Positions 17,509 to 25,405 of a stretch of 64,000 nucleotides of DNA are shown piece by piece. Position 1 is the first letter of the stretch. Each line of letters opens with the position of its first letter. Location of the stretch: assembly GCA_036394995.1 (NCBI GenBank), contig DASWED010000065.1:15552-79551 (forward strand), in the 5' to 3' direction. This DNA comes from DASWED01 sp036394995. Its GTDB lineage: Bacteria; Actinomycetota; UBA4738; JACQTL01. The notes beneath the pieces were generated by a model. That model did not search any database. It was not told the DNA's origin and worked only from the letters and a program-made list of their open reading frames with translations. Made by a program: the position numbers and the translations under genes.

Positions 17509-17757
17509 ATGTTGACGGTTCCCGAGGCGGCCAGACGCGTGGGGCGTGATCCGGAAACCGTTCGGCGATGGATCCGGTCCGGGAAGCTCCGGTCCCAGCG
17601 GGTCGGGACCCAGCACCTGGTGGACGAGCGGGAGCTGGATGCGCTTGCGGCGACGTGGCAGACGGCCACGCTCCCGCCGGGCTGGAGGCGGATGGCCTCC
17701 GGAGAGCCGATGCCTGACGTGGTGCGTCTCGTGCGCGAGGCTCGTGAGGGGCGCTGA
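17509..17757 (+). CDS. VapB-like antitoxin with excisionase/MerR-type helix-turn-helix
   Basis: An 82-residue protein whose first 50 residues form a winged-helix DNA-binding domain of the excisionase (Xis/MerR) kind: LTVPEAARRVGRDPETVRRWIRSGKL then a wing QRVGTQHLVDEREL. The C-terminal 30 residues (PGWRRMASGEPMPDVVRLVREAREGR) look like a toxin-binding tail. The stop is directly followed by the GTG of a PIN-domain toxin. ATG 17509 abuts a palindrome that could be its own operator. The function is inferred from domain and context. Confidence 0.82.
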   Translation: MLTVPEAARRVGRDPETVRRWIRSGKLRSQRVGTQHLVDERELDALAATWQTATLPPGWRRMASGEPMPDVVRLVREAREGR

Positions 17758-18150
17758 GTGCTGGTCGTGGACGCGACGGTGGCCGTCGCGGCATGCCTCG
17801 GTGAAGCCGCGTTCGAGGAGCTCGGAGACGACGCCCTGGTCGCCCCTCCGTTGCTGTGGCCGGAGACGCGGTCCACTCTCCACCTTGCCGCCTGGTCGAA
17901 GCGGATCGGCGCCGAACAAGCCCAAGGCGCCTTCGCGAGGCTCGAACGGGCTCCGGTGCGTCTCCGCAACCCGGCCGCACTCGGGCGGGAGGCCTGGCGG
18001 CTGGCCGACCGGCTCGGCTGGGGCAGGACGTGCGACGCCGAATATGCCGCGCTGGCGTCGTTGCTTCGTTGCAGAGTCGTCACCCTCGACAAGCGATTCC
18101 GTGGCGGCGCCGACCGGCTCGGATTCGTCGTCCTTCCCGAGGAGATCTGA
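17758..18150 (+). CDS. VapC-like PIN-domain toxin
   Basis: This 130-residue protein fits the PIN RNase family. Asp5 in VVDATVAVA, an acidic residue in PPLLWPETRS (about 36), Asp in RTCDAEYAALA (about 95) and LDKRF near the C-terminus supply the expected Mg2+-binding acidic cluster. VapC toxins cleave tRNA or rRNA to halt translation. GTG 17758 directly abuts the antitoxin stop, so the two are co-translated. The pair lies between a broken CoA-transferase and an unrelated aminotransferase, consistent with insertion into an older operon. Confidence 0.85.
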   Translation: MLVVDATVAVAACLGEAAFEELGDDALVAPPLLWPETRSTLHLAAWSKRIGAEQAQGAFARLERAPVRLRNPAALGREAWRLADRLGWGRTCDAEYAALASLLRCRVVTLDKRFRGGADRLGFVVLPEEI

Positions 18151-18153
18151 ACC

Positions 18154-19500
18154 GTGGGTGGCGAGAATGCCATGGAGAATCGGGCTGTGACGCACGTGTT
18201 CCGGCGGGATGCCCAGGACGGGATGCCGGTTGCCGTTCGGGCTGACGGCGCCTGGATCACCGATTCCGGCGGCAGGCGCTATCTCGATGCAGCCGGCGGG
18301 GCCATCGTCGTGAACATCGGCCACGGCGACGCCGACGTCGTTCGGGCCATGCACGAGCAGGCGGCCGCCGTCGCGTACGTGCACGGGACGCAGTTCACGA
18401 CCGAGGCGTTGGAGGCGTACGCGGACGAGCTGGCCCCGCTGTTGCCGCTCGACGAACCTCGGATCTATCCGGTGAGCGGCGGCTCGGAGGCGGTGGAGAC
18501 CGCGCTGAAGATGGCCCGGGCCTATCACCTGGCCCGGGGGGACTCGGGGCGGCACCGGGTCATCGCGCGATGGGGGTCGTATCACGGGAACAGCCGCGGG
18601 GCGCTCGACGCGTCGGGGCGGGAGTCGCTCCGGCGGCCGTACGAACCGTGGCTGGGCCAGGCGCTCCACGTTCCGGCCGTGTACGAGTACCGGTGCCCGC
18701 TGCCCGAGCATCCGCAGGGGTGCGGCGCGGCGCACGCCGACGAGCTGGAGCGGGCGATCCTGGAGGCCGGCCCAGAGACCGTGGCCGCGTTCATCGCCGA
18801 GCCGGTCGGCGGCGCGACGCTCGGCGCCGCGGTTCCGCCCGACGACTACTGGCCGGCCGTCGCCGACGTGTGCCGGCGGCACGCGGTCCTGCTCATCGCC
18901 GACGAGGTCATGACCGGGTTCGGCCGGACCGGTCGGTGGTTCGGGCTGGACCACTGGGGCACGAGAGCCGACATCCTCACGGCCGGCAAGGGCGCAGCCT
19001 CCGGCTACTGGCCCCTCGGCCTGGCGGTCGCGAGCGGCCGCGTCGCCGAGACGCTCAGCCGGGGCGGGTTCGTCCACGGGTTCACGTACTCGCACCACGC
19101 TGTGGGGGCCGCCGTGGGGCGCGCGGTCCTGCGACGGCTCCAGCAGGACCACCTGGTCGAACGGAGTCGTGAGCTCGGCGAGCGGCTGTTCAAGGACCTC
19201 ACCGCCGCATTGAGCGACTCGCCCCACGTGGGGGACGTCCGCGGGTTGGGAACGATGATCGGGATGGAGCTCGTCGCGGACCGTTCGACCAGGGAGCCGT
19301 TCTCGCGCGGGGAGCGTGCCACCGAGCGCGTCGTCAGGGCCGCCCGCGACGCGGGCCTCCTGCTGTACTCGAGCACCGGCTGCGCCGACGGGACGAACGG
19401 CGACCTGGTGATGGTCGGGCCGCCGTTCGTGCTCACCGACGACGACGCCGACCGGCTCGTCGAGCTCACCGCCCGGGCCGTCGGGAAACTCTCCGCGTGA
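18154..19500 (+). CDS. Class III aminotransferase (second copy)
   Basis: A 448-residue PLP-dependent aminotransferase distinct from the one at 14797. It has RYLDAAGGAIVVNIGHGDADVV, YPVSGGSEAVETALKMARAYH, RWGSYHGNSRGALDASG, AEPVGGATLGAAVPPDDYW and LLIADEVMTGFGRTG, with Schiff-base Lys279 in ILTAGKGAASGYWPLG. The GSYHG/GATLGA pattern is that of omega-amino acid or polyamine-type transaminases rather than GabT proper. GTG 18154 lies 11 bases after GAGGAG; ATG 18172 is an alternative. Its stop overlaps the deacetylase start (GTGA), so the two form a unit. The substrate is unknown. Confidence 0.86.
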   Translation: MGGENAMENRAVTHVFRRDAQDGMPVAVRADGAWITDSGGRRYLDAAGGAIVVNIGHGDADVVRAMHEQAAAVAYVHGTQFTTEALEAYADELAPLLPLDEPRIYPVSGGSEAVETALKMARAYHLARGDSGRHRVIARWGSYHGNSRGALDASGRESLRRPYEPWLGQALHVPAVYEYRCPLPEHPQGCGAAHADELERAILEAGPETVAAFIAEPVGGATLGAAVPPDDYWPAVADVCRRHAVLLIADEVMTGFGRTGRWFGLDHWGTRADILTAGKGAASGYWPLGLAVASGRVAETLSRGGFVHGFTYSHHAVGAAVGRAVLRRLQQDHLVERSRELGERLFKDLTAALSDSPHVGDVRGLGTMIGMELVADRSTREPFSRGERATERVVRAARDAGLLLYSSTGCADGTNGDLVMVGPPFVLTDDDADRLVELTARAVGKLSA

Positions 19501-20585
19501 GCGACCGCGTCTCGCTCGTGGTCACGCCGGAGGCGCGCGGCTACGACCACGGCCCCCAGCATCCCCTGCGCCCCGCCCGCGTCCTCCTCACGTGGGAGCT
19601 GATCCGGGCCTACGGCCTGACCGGCCTCGACAACGTGGCCGAGACCCCCGGCCGCACCGCCACCGACGACGAGATTGCGCTGGTCCACACCGACGAGTTC
19701 ATCGACGTCACGAAGCGCGCGGGACACGGCGAGCGCGGCTCATGGGCCCGGTTCGGCTACGGCCCCGGCGACAACCCGATCTTCCGGAACATGCACGAGG
19801 CCGCGGCCGCGGTGGTCGGCGCCTCGATCGTCGCGGCCGACGAGGTCGCGTCGGGGCGGGCCCAGCACGCGTTCAACGCCGCCGGCGGCCTCCACCACGC
19901 CATGCCCGCACGTGCGTCCGGCTTCTGCGTCTACGACGACCCCGCGGTGGCCATCGCGTGGCTGCTCCAGCAGGGCGTGGAGCGGGTGGCCTACGTCGAC
20001 GTTGACGTCCACCACGGCGACGGGCCCCAGGCGATCTTCTACGAGGATCCCCGGGTGCTGACGATCTCGATCCACGAGTCCGGCCGGTACCTGTTCCCGG
20101 GGACGGGGTTCGAGAACGAACGGGGCCGCGGGGAGGCCGAGGGGACCAAGGTGAACGTCCCCCTCCCGCCGATGGCCGACGACGACGTGTGGCTCTCGGC
20201 CTTCCGGGCCACCGTCCCGGCCCGGGTGGAGGAGTTCCGCCCGGACGTGCTGGTCACCCAGCTCGGCTGCGACACCCACGCCACCGATCCCCTGGCCCAC
20301 CTCCAGCTCACCACCCGGGCGTACCGGGAGGCCGCGCGCACGCTCCACGAGCTCGCGCACGAGGTGGCGAACGGGCGGTGGGTCGCCACCGGCGGCGGCG
20401 GCTACCAGTGGGCCCGGGTGGTTCCCCGGGCCTGGACCATCTACTTCGCGGAGATGGCCGGGGCGGACATCCCCGACCGGGTCCCGGAGCGGTGGCGCCG
20501 GGAGGCCGAATCGGAGGCCGGCGAACCGGTCCCCGACACCCTCACCGACCCCCCGGTCGAACACCAGGAGCGGTCCTGGTGGTGA
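19497..20585 (+). CDS. Histone deacetylase-superfamily protein (AcuC/acetylpolyamine amidohydrolase-like)
   Basis: A 362-residue zinc-dependent deacetylase of the arginase/deacetylase fold. HPLRPARVLLTWELI opens the domain, GGLHHAM gives the catalytic His pair (133-134), YVDVDVHHGDGPQ and QLGCDTHATDPL contain the zinc ligands, and GGGGYQ near 300 carries the transition-state Tyr region. Bacterial relatives deacetylate acetyl-CoA synthetase (AcuC) or acetylpolyamines. Coupling to a class III aminotransferase by a 4-base overlap makes polyamine or acetylated-amine use attractive, but that is inference. The C-terminal 40 residues are acidic and extend past the usual end. Confidence 0.87.
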   Translation: MSDRVSLVVTPEARGYDHGPQHPLRPARVLLTWELIRAYGLTGLDNVAETPGRTATDDEIALVHTDEFIDVTKRAGHGERGSWARFGYGPGDNPIFRNMHEAAAAVVGASIVAADEVASGRAQHAFNAAGGLHHAMPARASGFCVYDDPAVAIAWLLQQGVERVAYVDVDVHHGDGPQAIFYEDPRVLTISIHESGRYLFPGTGFENERGRGEAEGTKVNVPLPPMADDDVWLSAFRATVPARVEEFRPDVLVTQLGCDTHATDPLAHLQLTTRAYREAARTLHELAHEVANGRWVATGGGGYQWARVVPRAWTIYFAEMAGADIPDRVPERWRREAESEAGEPVPDTLTDPPVEHQERSWW

Positions 20586-20616
20586 CGCTGCCGAACCCCC
20601 TGCGGGAAGGAGCCCC

Positions 20617-22113
20617 CTGAGTTCACGCGAAGAGCGCCGCGGCGCCGAGGGACTCGGTGCGGCCCGCACGAAGCTCATGTGCACGCTCGGCCCGGCCACG
20701 CCCGACACCGACGCCGTGGAGCGGCTGGCCGGGGTCGGCGCCGACGTGTTCCGGGTCAACCTTTCCCACGGGACCCCGGAGGAGCACGCGAAGGAGGTCC
20801 GGGGTGTCCGGGAGGCGGAGGAGCGCGTCGGCCGACCCCTGGCCGTCCTGGCCGACCTCCCCGGTCCGAAGGTCCGGCTGGGGGAGATCGAAGGCGACGA
20901 GGTGGAGCTCTCCGAGGGCAGCCGGTTCGAACTCCGCCCGGGCGCCGGCGGCTCCGGGAACGACGGGAACGACGACGGCGACGGGGACCACGGCGACGAG
21001 TCCGGCGCCACCGTGACCTACGACGGTCTGGCCCAGGACCTCGAGCCGGGCGACAAGGTGCACCTCGCCGACGGCGCGGTGGAGCTTGTGGTCGACGGGA
21101 TCGAGGGCGACGTGGTCATCACCCGCGTGGTCCGGTCCGGAACGGTGGGCTCGGGCCAGGGGGTGAACGTCCCCGCGGAGAAGCTGGGGCTCCCCGGGAT
21201 CACCGATCGCGACCGCGAGGGCCTCCGCGAGGCGCTGGAGCTCGGCGTGGACGGGCTCCTCCAGTCGTTCGTCCGGAGCGCGGACGACATCCTGGAGCTC
21301 CGGTCGCTCATGGAGGGCCGTCGGCTCCCCATCATGGCGAAGATCGAGACCGGCCTCGCGGTGGAACGGTTCGACGACATCGTCGCGACGGCCGAGGCCA
21401 TCATGGTGGCCCGCGGCGACCTCGGGGTGGAGCTCCCCATGGAGGAGGTCCCGATCCTGCAGAAGGACCTCCTGCGCCGGGCCCGGATCCAGGGCGTCCC
21501 CGGCGTCGTGGCCACCCAGATGCTGGAGTCGATGCAGCACGCGTCCCGCCCCACCCGGGCCGAGGCCACGGACGTGGCGAACGCGGTGCTGGACGGGGCC
21601 GATTCGGTGATGCTCTCGGCCGAGACCGCGGTGGGGGACTACCCGATCGAGGCCGCCCTGGCCGCCACCCGGATCTGCGAGGAGGCCGAACGGCTCGGCG
21701 CGAAGTTCGCCATCCCGATGCCCGACTGCACCCACCGGGACCAGCCCTCGGCCATCGCCCACGCCGCCGCCGACGTGGTGGCCCGCCACCCCGACGTGGT
21801 GGCCATCGCGTGCTACACGCGAAGCGGCGGCACCCCCCGCCTCCTGGCCCGGGAGCGGCCCGCGGTGCCGATCTTCGTCCTGGTCCCCGACCAGACGGTC
21901 CGCCGGCGGCTGACGGTGATCTGGGGAATCCAGCCCCTGGCGGCCGAGATGCCGGCCGACACCGACGAGATGATCCACCGCATGGACCGGGCCCTGGTGG
22001 AACGAGGGCTGGCTCAGGAGGGCCAGGCGGTGGTCATGGTCGCCCCCGCCCCGTTGGGCCGAGCCCACACGAACCTGCTGAAGATCCACCGGCTCGGTTC
22101 GCCGGCCGACTGA
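20617..22113 (+). CDS. pyk: Pyruvate kinase with an acidic B-domain insertion
   Basis: Pyruvate kinase makes pyruvate and ATP from phosphoenolpyruvate and ADP. RTKLMCTLGPATP, VFRVNLSHG, VLADLPGPKVRLG, IMAKIETGLAVERFDDI, GIMVARGDLGVEL-like AIMVARGDLGVEL, ATQMLESM and DGADSVMLSAETAVGDYP are all present, and a C-terminal domain ends the protein. The first methionine codon (20677) would cut into the first strand, so the true start lies upstream. CTG at 20617 gives (M)SSREERRGAEG and follows AAGGAG by four bases; it is the most plausible start, although non-standard. Residues about 110-130 are a Gly/Asp/Asn-rich insertion (encoded 20946-21005) in the mobile lid domain, not usual for the family. 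Confidence 0.9.
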   Translation: MSSREERRGAEGLGAARTKLMCTLGPATPDTDAVERLAGVGADVFRVNLSHGTPEEHAKEVRGVREAEERVGRPLAVLADLPGPKVRLGEIEGDEVELSEGSRFELRPGAGGSGNDGNDDGDGDHGDESGATVTYDGLAQDLEPGDKVHLADGAVELVVDGIEGDVVITRVVRSGTVGSGQGVNVPAEKLGLPGITDRDREGLREALELGVDGLLQSFVRSADDILELRSLMEGRRLPIMAKIETGLAVERFDDIVATAEAIMVARGDLGVELPMEEVPILQKDLLRRARIQGVPGVVATQMLESMQHASRPTRAEATDVANAVLDGADSVMLSAETAVGDYPIEAALAATRICEEAERLGAKFAIPMPDCTHRDQPSAIAHAAADVVARHPDVVAIACYTRSGGTPRLLARERPAVPIFVLVPDQTVRRRLTVIWGIQPLAAEMPADTDEMIHRMDRALVERGLAQEGQAVVMVAPAPLGRAHTNLLKIHRLGSPAD

Positions 22114-22148
22114 TCCCGGGTACTCCGCGCGCGATCGGCGCGGCGAGC

Positions 22149-22163
22149 GGGACGACCCGTCCC
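22149..22163. terminator. Short hairpin between convergent genes
   Basis: GGGACG (22149-22154), loop ACC, CGTCCC (22158-22163) lies between the pyruvate kinase stop and the stop of the minus-strand secreted protein. There is no U-run, so termination is only suggested by position. Confidence 0.35.
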
Positions 22164-22165
22164 AT

Positions 22166-23164
22166 TCAGGTCTTCACGGTCTTCGACACGCTGGCGAAGT
22201 CGGCGCCGTTCATCGTCTTCTGGCCGCCGGAGTCGAACTTCGCGGTGATGCTCCCCGACGAGTAGACCTCCTGGACGGTCGTGGTCTTGCACGTCGTGCC
22301 CGACACCGAGGGGGCACCCGTCTTCACGAAATGGATGACGTTGGCCCCGAACGGAGCGGCCGCGTTCCCGCTGACCGCCACGGCGAACCCGGACGACACC
22401 GTGAAGGCCGACAGCGGCGCGGACACGAAGATGCTGTGTCCGATGGAGGCCGGCGCGTCGCTCTTGCTGTACGACATGGAGATGAACGCCCTCCCCGACG
22501 ACAGGGGGCGCGACGCCGACACGTTCAGTGGCTTGGAGCTCTGCGACGCGAAGAACGAGTACCCCTGGGAGCACGTGGTCGGACCCGGCGGGCACGTCTT
22601 TCCGTTGCTCACGACCTTGGTGACCGTCACGGGGAACGACGACCGGTTGATCGTGTGGAAGTAGTTGTCGTTCGCGTTGAGAGAGAAGCTCCCGGACAGG
22701 GTGCCGGTCCGCGTGCTGAACGATCCCGTGATCGTCCCGTTCGGGCACTTGGTCGCGACCGTCTTGAGCGCCGAGGCGTTCTTCAGGTGCATCGTGATCG
22801 ATCCGAACTTCCCGAGGTCGGTGTGCGTGTTGATCTGGACGGGGTTCAGGTCGGAGTCGAAGGTCAGGTCGGCCCCGGGGAGCGTGAAGCTGTACGAATG
22901 GGTTTGCGTTGGATGGTTCCCGGTGGTGGCCGTGCGCGACAGCGAGATCGACAGATACCCGCTCGAGCCGCTCTTGTACGCCGAGAGCGACACGGTGTAC
23001 GGCTTGTTCGGGACACTCACCGCGCTCGTCGACATCCCGAACGATGTCGTGGTCGCGGCGAATGCCGTGCCCGTGAGCGACGTCGCGAGAACGCCGAGCG
23101 TCATTGCGACGAGCGCGAAGAGGGCGCGGCTGCGGTGGGTCGAGGATGTACCCGGACCTTCCAT
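22166..23164 (-). CDS. Secreted Ser/Thr-rich protein of unknown function
   Basis: A 332-residue protein that I do not recognise. It begins with a Sec signal (ALFALVAMTLGVLATSLTGTAFA, cleavage after AFA near residue 36). The mature part is rich in Ser, Thr, Gly and beta-strand patterns with few charges. Two halves of about 140 residues look distantly alike: each has a Ser-rich strand region, a cysteine-containing segment (ATKCPNG; SGTTCKTTT), and a GSITGSF/GSITAKF-type strand, with a CPPGPTTC loop between. This suggests a duplicated beta-sandwich domain held by disulfides. ATG 23164 has GGGGGGAAA upstream. It could be a surface or matrix protein. Confidence 0.7.
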   Translation of the reverse strand: MEGPGTSSTHRSRALFALVAMTLGVLATSLTGTAFAATTTSFGMSTSAVSVPNKPYTVSLSAYKSGSSGYLSISLSRTATTGNHPTQTHSYSFTLPGADLTFDSDLNPVQINTHTDLGKFGSITMHLKNASALKTVATKCPNGTITGSFSTRTGTLSGSFSLNANDNYFHTINRSSFPVTVTKVVSNGKTCPPGPTTCSQGYSFFASQSSKPLNVSASRPLSSGRAFISMSYSKSDAPASIGHSIFVSAPLSAFTVSSGFAVAVSGNAAAPFGANVIHFVKTGAPSVSGTTCKTTTVQEVYSSGSITAKFDSGGQKTMNGADFASVSKTVKT

Positions 23165-23243
23165 GTGTTTCCCCCCTTTGGGTGCGATGGTTACATTTGT
23201 ACGCCCCCCGGCCCCTCGGGGCAAGGGGAGGTTTCCTCCGGCG

Positions 23244-24059
23244 TCAGCCGTTGCCCCCATCCCGGAGGGGAGGCGGGGGCCCGTGACGGCGGACCTCGCC
23301 CGCGGTGGCCATCTTCACGCCGGCCCGGTACAGCGGCGGCGTGAGGATCCGGAACATCTGGAACGGGGCCAGCCAGCGGGGGATCGAGTACTCCGGCGCG
23401 ATCCCCCGTTCGATGACCCTCGCGATGCCCTCGGCGATGCGCTCCGGCTTCATCACGAACTGCCGCGGGATCTCGTCGTTCGGGAACCCCTCGGTCGACA
23501 CGAACCCCGGGTTCACCGACGTCACCTTCACGCCGAACGGCTGGAGCTCGTAGAACAGAGCCTCGGAGAACCCCACCACGGCGTGCTTCGACGCCCCGTA
23601 CACGGACACGCCGGGGGTGGCGTACCGCCCGGCCAGCGACGCGACGTTCACCACGTGCCCCCGCTTGCGCTCCAGGAACGACGGCAGGAACACCTTGGTC
23701 GCCCGCATCACGCCGAGGACGTTCACGTCGATCACCCGCTCGACCTGCTCCATCGAGACGTTCGCGAACGGCCCCCCGCCGGGGATGCCCGCATTGTTCA
23801 CGAGCACGTCGACGGCGCCGAACGCGGACTCGGCGTCGCTGCGGAGGCGTTCGAGGCTGGCCGTGTCGGAGACGTCGGCGGCCACGGGGAGGGCCCGTCC
23901 GCCGCGGTCGGAGATCTGTTTGGCCAGGGCCGTGAGCCGGTCCTCCCGGCGGGCGGTCACCACCACGGCCGCCCCCTGCGACGACAGGTGCCAGGCCGCG
24001 GCCCGCCCGATCCCCGACGACGCCCCCGTGACCACGACCACCGAGTCCCTGAGCTCCAT
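23244..24059 (-). CDS. Short-chain dehydrogenase/reductase
   Basis: A 271-residue classical SDR. VVVTGASSGIGRAAA is the NAD(P)-binding TGxxxGIG motif, LVNNAG is present, and YGASKHAV gives the catalytic YxxxK, with Ser in NVASLAGRYATPG. The C-terminal part (IPRQFVMKPERIAEGIARVIERG) matches SDRs acting on long-chain or lipid substrates. ATG 24059 follows GAGGAGG by about nine bases. The gene diverges from the phosphatase-like gene at 24117 with only 57 bp between them. The substrate cannot be fixed. Confidence 0.86.
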   Translation of the reverse strand: MELRDSVVVVTGASSGIGRAAAWHLSSQGAAVVVTARREDRLTALAKQISDRGGRALPVAADVSDTASLERLRSDAESAFGAVDVLVNNAGIPGGGPFANVSMEQVERVIDVNVLGVMRATKVFLPSFLERKRGHVVNVASLAGRYATPGVSVYGASKHAVVGFSEALFYELQPFGVKVTSVNPGFVSTEGFPNDEIPRQFVMKPERIAEGIARVIERGIAPEYSIPRWLAPFQMFRILTPPLYRAGVKMATAGEVRRHGPPPPLRDGGNG

Positions 24060-24101
24060 GTGCCTGCGCCTCCTCGCGGCGGGGGCCGGGCGCGGGCTCC
24101 C

Positions 24102-24107
24102 TACAAT
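24102..24107 (+). promoter_or_regulatory. -10 box TACAAT giving a leaderless transcript
   Basis: TACAAT ends nine bases before ATG 24117, so transcription would begin within a few bases of the start codon. No Shine-Dalgarno is present, which fits leaderless translation common in Actinobacteria. Confidence 0.5.
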
Positions 24108-24116
24108 GGTTGACGG

Positions 24117-24959
24117 ATGCGATCTATCGAACCACAGGAGCGCGCCGGCGCGTTCGACCGCCGGTGGACCCCCGCTCCCCACTCCGAGGACGACCTGCTG
24201 CGCGGCATGATCGCGGGCGGGATGGCGGGCGTGGTCAGCCACCCCATGGACAACGTGCTGTGGAAGATCGGCCTGCTGTGCGACGGCGACCCCGACGCGC
24301 AGTTCGGCCTGAGCGGGGTCGACGTGATGACCCGGCAGGAGGTCCTGGCGCTGGTCGGGGCCGAGTCCGGGTTCGAACCGGACCCGTACGTCCGCTGGGG
24401 GCCGGTCCGGGTCCAGCCCGAGCCCATCCTGGCGGCGTGCCGGGCCATGGGCGACCGCCTGGCCGTGGCCTGCGAACGGGGCGAGCGCGTCGTGCTGGCC
24501 ACCGGCCATCCCACGGGGCTGATCCAGCTGTACGGCGAGGTCGGCCGGCTGCTGGAGCGCCTGGGATGCACACTGCTGTTTCCGGCCGACGGGTTCGAAT
24601 GGGAGGAGCCCCACAGCCGGATGAAGCGCCGCCAGATCCGCTACCTGGGCGGGGTGGCCGTCCTCACCGACCGGGCCTCGGCCAGCCACACCCACAGCCC
24701 CCGCTCGATGCAGATCATGCTCGAGGAGGAGCAGCCGGACCTCGTCGTGGCCGACCATGGATTCGCCGGCGCGGCCATCGAGGCCGGCATCGACACGGTG
24801 TCGGTGGCCGACGTGAACGACCCGGCCCTGATCGTGGCCAAGGCCCAACGCCGGACCGAAGTGGTGGTGGTCATGGACGACAACGTCCGCCCCGACGCCT
24901 ACTGGCCCTGCTACCAGGCCATCGCCGAACGCCTCCCGTTCCACCTGCTGCCCGGGTAG
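24117..24959 (+). CDS. Conserved actinobacterial protein, annotated elsewhere as phosphatase
   Basis: A 280-residue soluble protein whose pattern I recall from a conserved actinobacterial family labelled only phosphatase. Conserved-looking blocks are RGMIAGGMAGVVSHPMDNVLWKI, LATGHPTGLIQLYGEVGRLLE, RYLGGVAVL, SHTHSPRSMQIML, LVVADHGFAGAAIEAGIDTVSVADVNDPAL and VVVVMDDNVRPDAYWP. The His and Asp residues in SHTHS, ADHG and DVNDP could bind a metal. No standard HAD or histidine-phosphatase motif is visible, so the label should be treated as tentative. The mRNA looks leaderless. Confidence 0.65.
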   Translation: MRSIEPQERAGAFDRRWTPAPHSEDDLLRGMIAGGMAGVVSHPMDNVLWKIGLLCDGDPDAQFGLSGVDVMTRQEVLALVGAESGFEPDPYVRWGPVRVQPEPILAACRAMGDRLAVACERGERVVLATGHPTGLIQLYGEVGRLLERLGCTLLFPADGFEWEEPHSRMKRRQIRYLGGVAVLTDRASASHTHSPRSMQIMLEEEQPDLVVADHGFAGAAIEAGIDTVSVADVNDPALIVAKAQRRTEVVVVMDDNVRPDAYWPCYQAIAERLPFHLLPG

Positions 24960-24965
24960 ACGCCG

Positions 24966-25400
24966 TCAGGGGCCGGTTCGGGCGTGCCAGGCCCGGAGGA
25001 GCTCCTCTTCACGGGCCGGGTCGATCCCGGCGGGGTGGTCATAGGTTCGGTCGATGCCCGCTTCGAGGGTGTCGCGGACCGTGTCCTCCAGGCGACGCTG
25101 GGCCAGTCCGGCGGCGAAGGCCCGAGAGACGTCCGTGGAGCTGACGCCGTCGAAGCCCGGGCTTCGCCGGATCCAGTGCGGCAGACGGTCGGCGTAGTCG
25201 CCGGAGCCCACGATGAACCCCGCGCGCAGGATCAGGGCCCGTTGTCCTCGGTCCGGTGCCGGTCAGCCGTTCGACGTTCGGGAACGCCGTCGGGTCCCGC
25301 CGGCCCCGGTTGAACAGCGTGACCTCGTGCCGCCGGCAAGGGCCGTCTCGACGAAGTGGCGGCCCACGAACCGCGTGCCGCCGATGACGAGGATCCGCAT
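24966..25400 (-). pseudogene. Remnant of a NAD-dependent epimerase/reductase
   Basis: The minus strand starts at ATG 25400 with MRILVIGGTRFVGRHFVETAL, a clear Rossmann head of an extended-SDR epimerase. After ALAGG the frame shifts by one base; EVTLFNRGRRDPTAFPNVERLTG continues in another frame. Then most of the middle is missing, and a third piece, AGFIVGSGDYADRLPHWIRRSPG, joins directly to a typical C-terminal helix, DTVRDTLEAG..PAREEELLRAWHA, ending at 24966. About 200 residues are gone relative to relatives of about 330. One frameshift plus at least two internal deletions mean the gene is dead, not mis-assembled by one base. Confidence 0.75.
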
Positions 25401-25405
25401 GAGGC

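Noticed and set aside
24361..24410. T-loop-like GGGTTCGAACC on the plus strand
   Set aside because: It lies inside the coding frame of the phosphatase-like gene and has no tRNA body.
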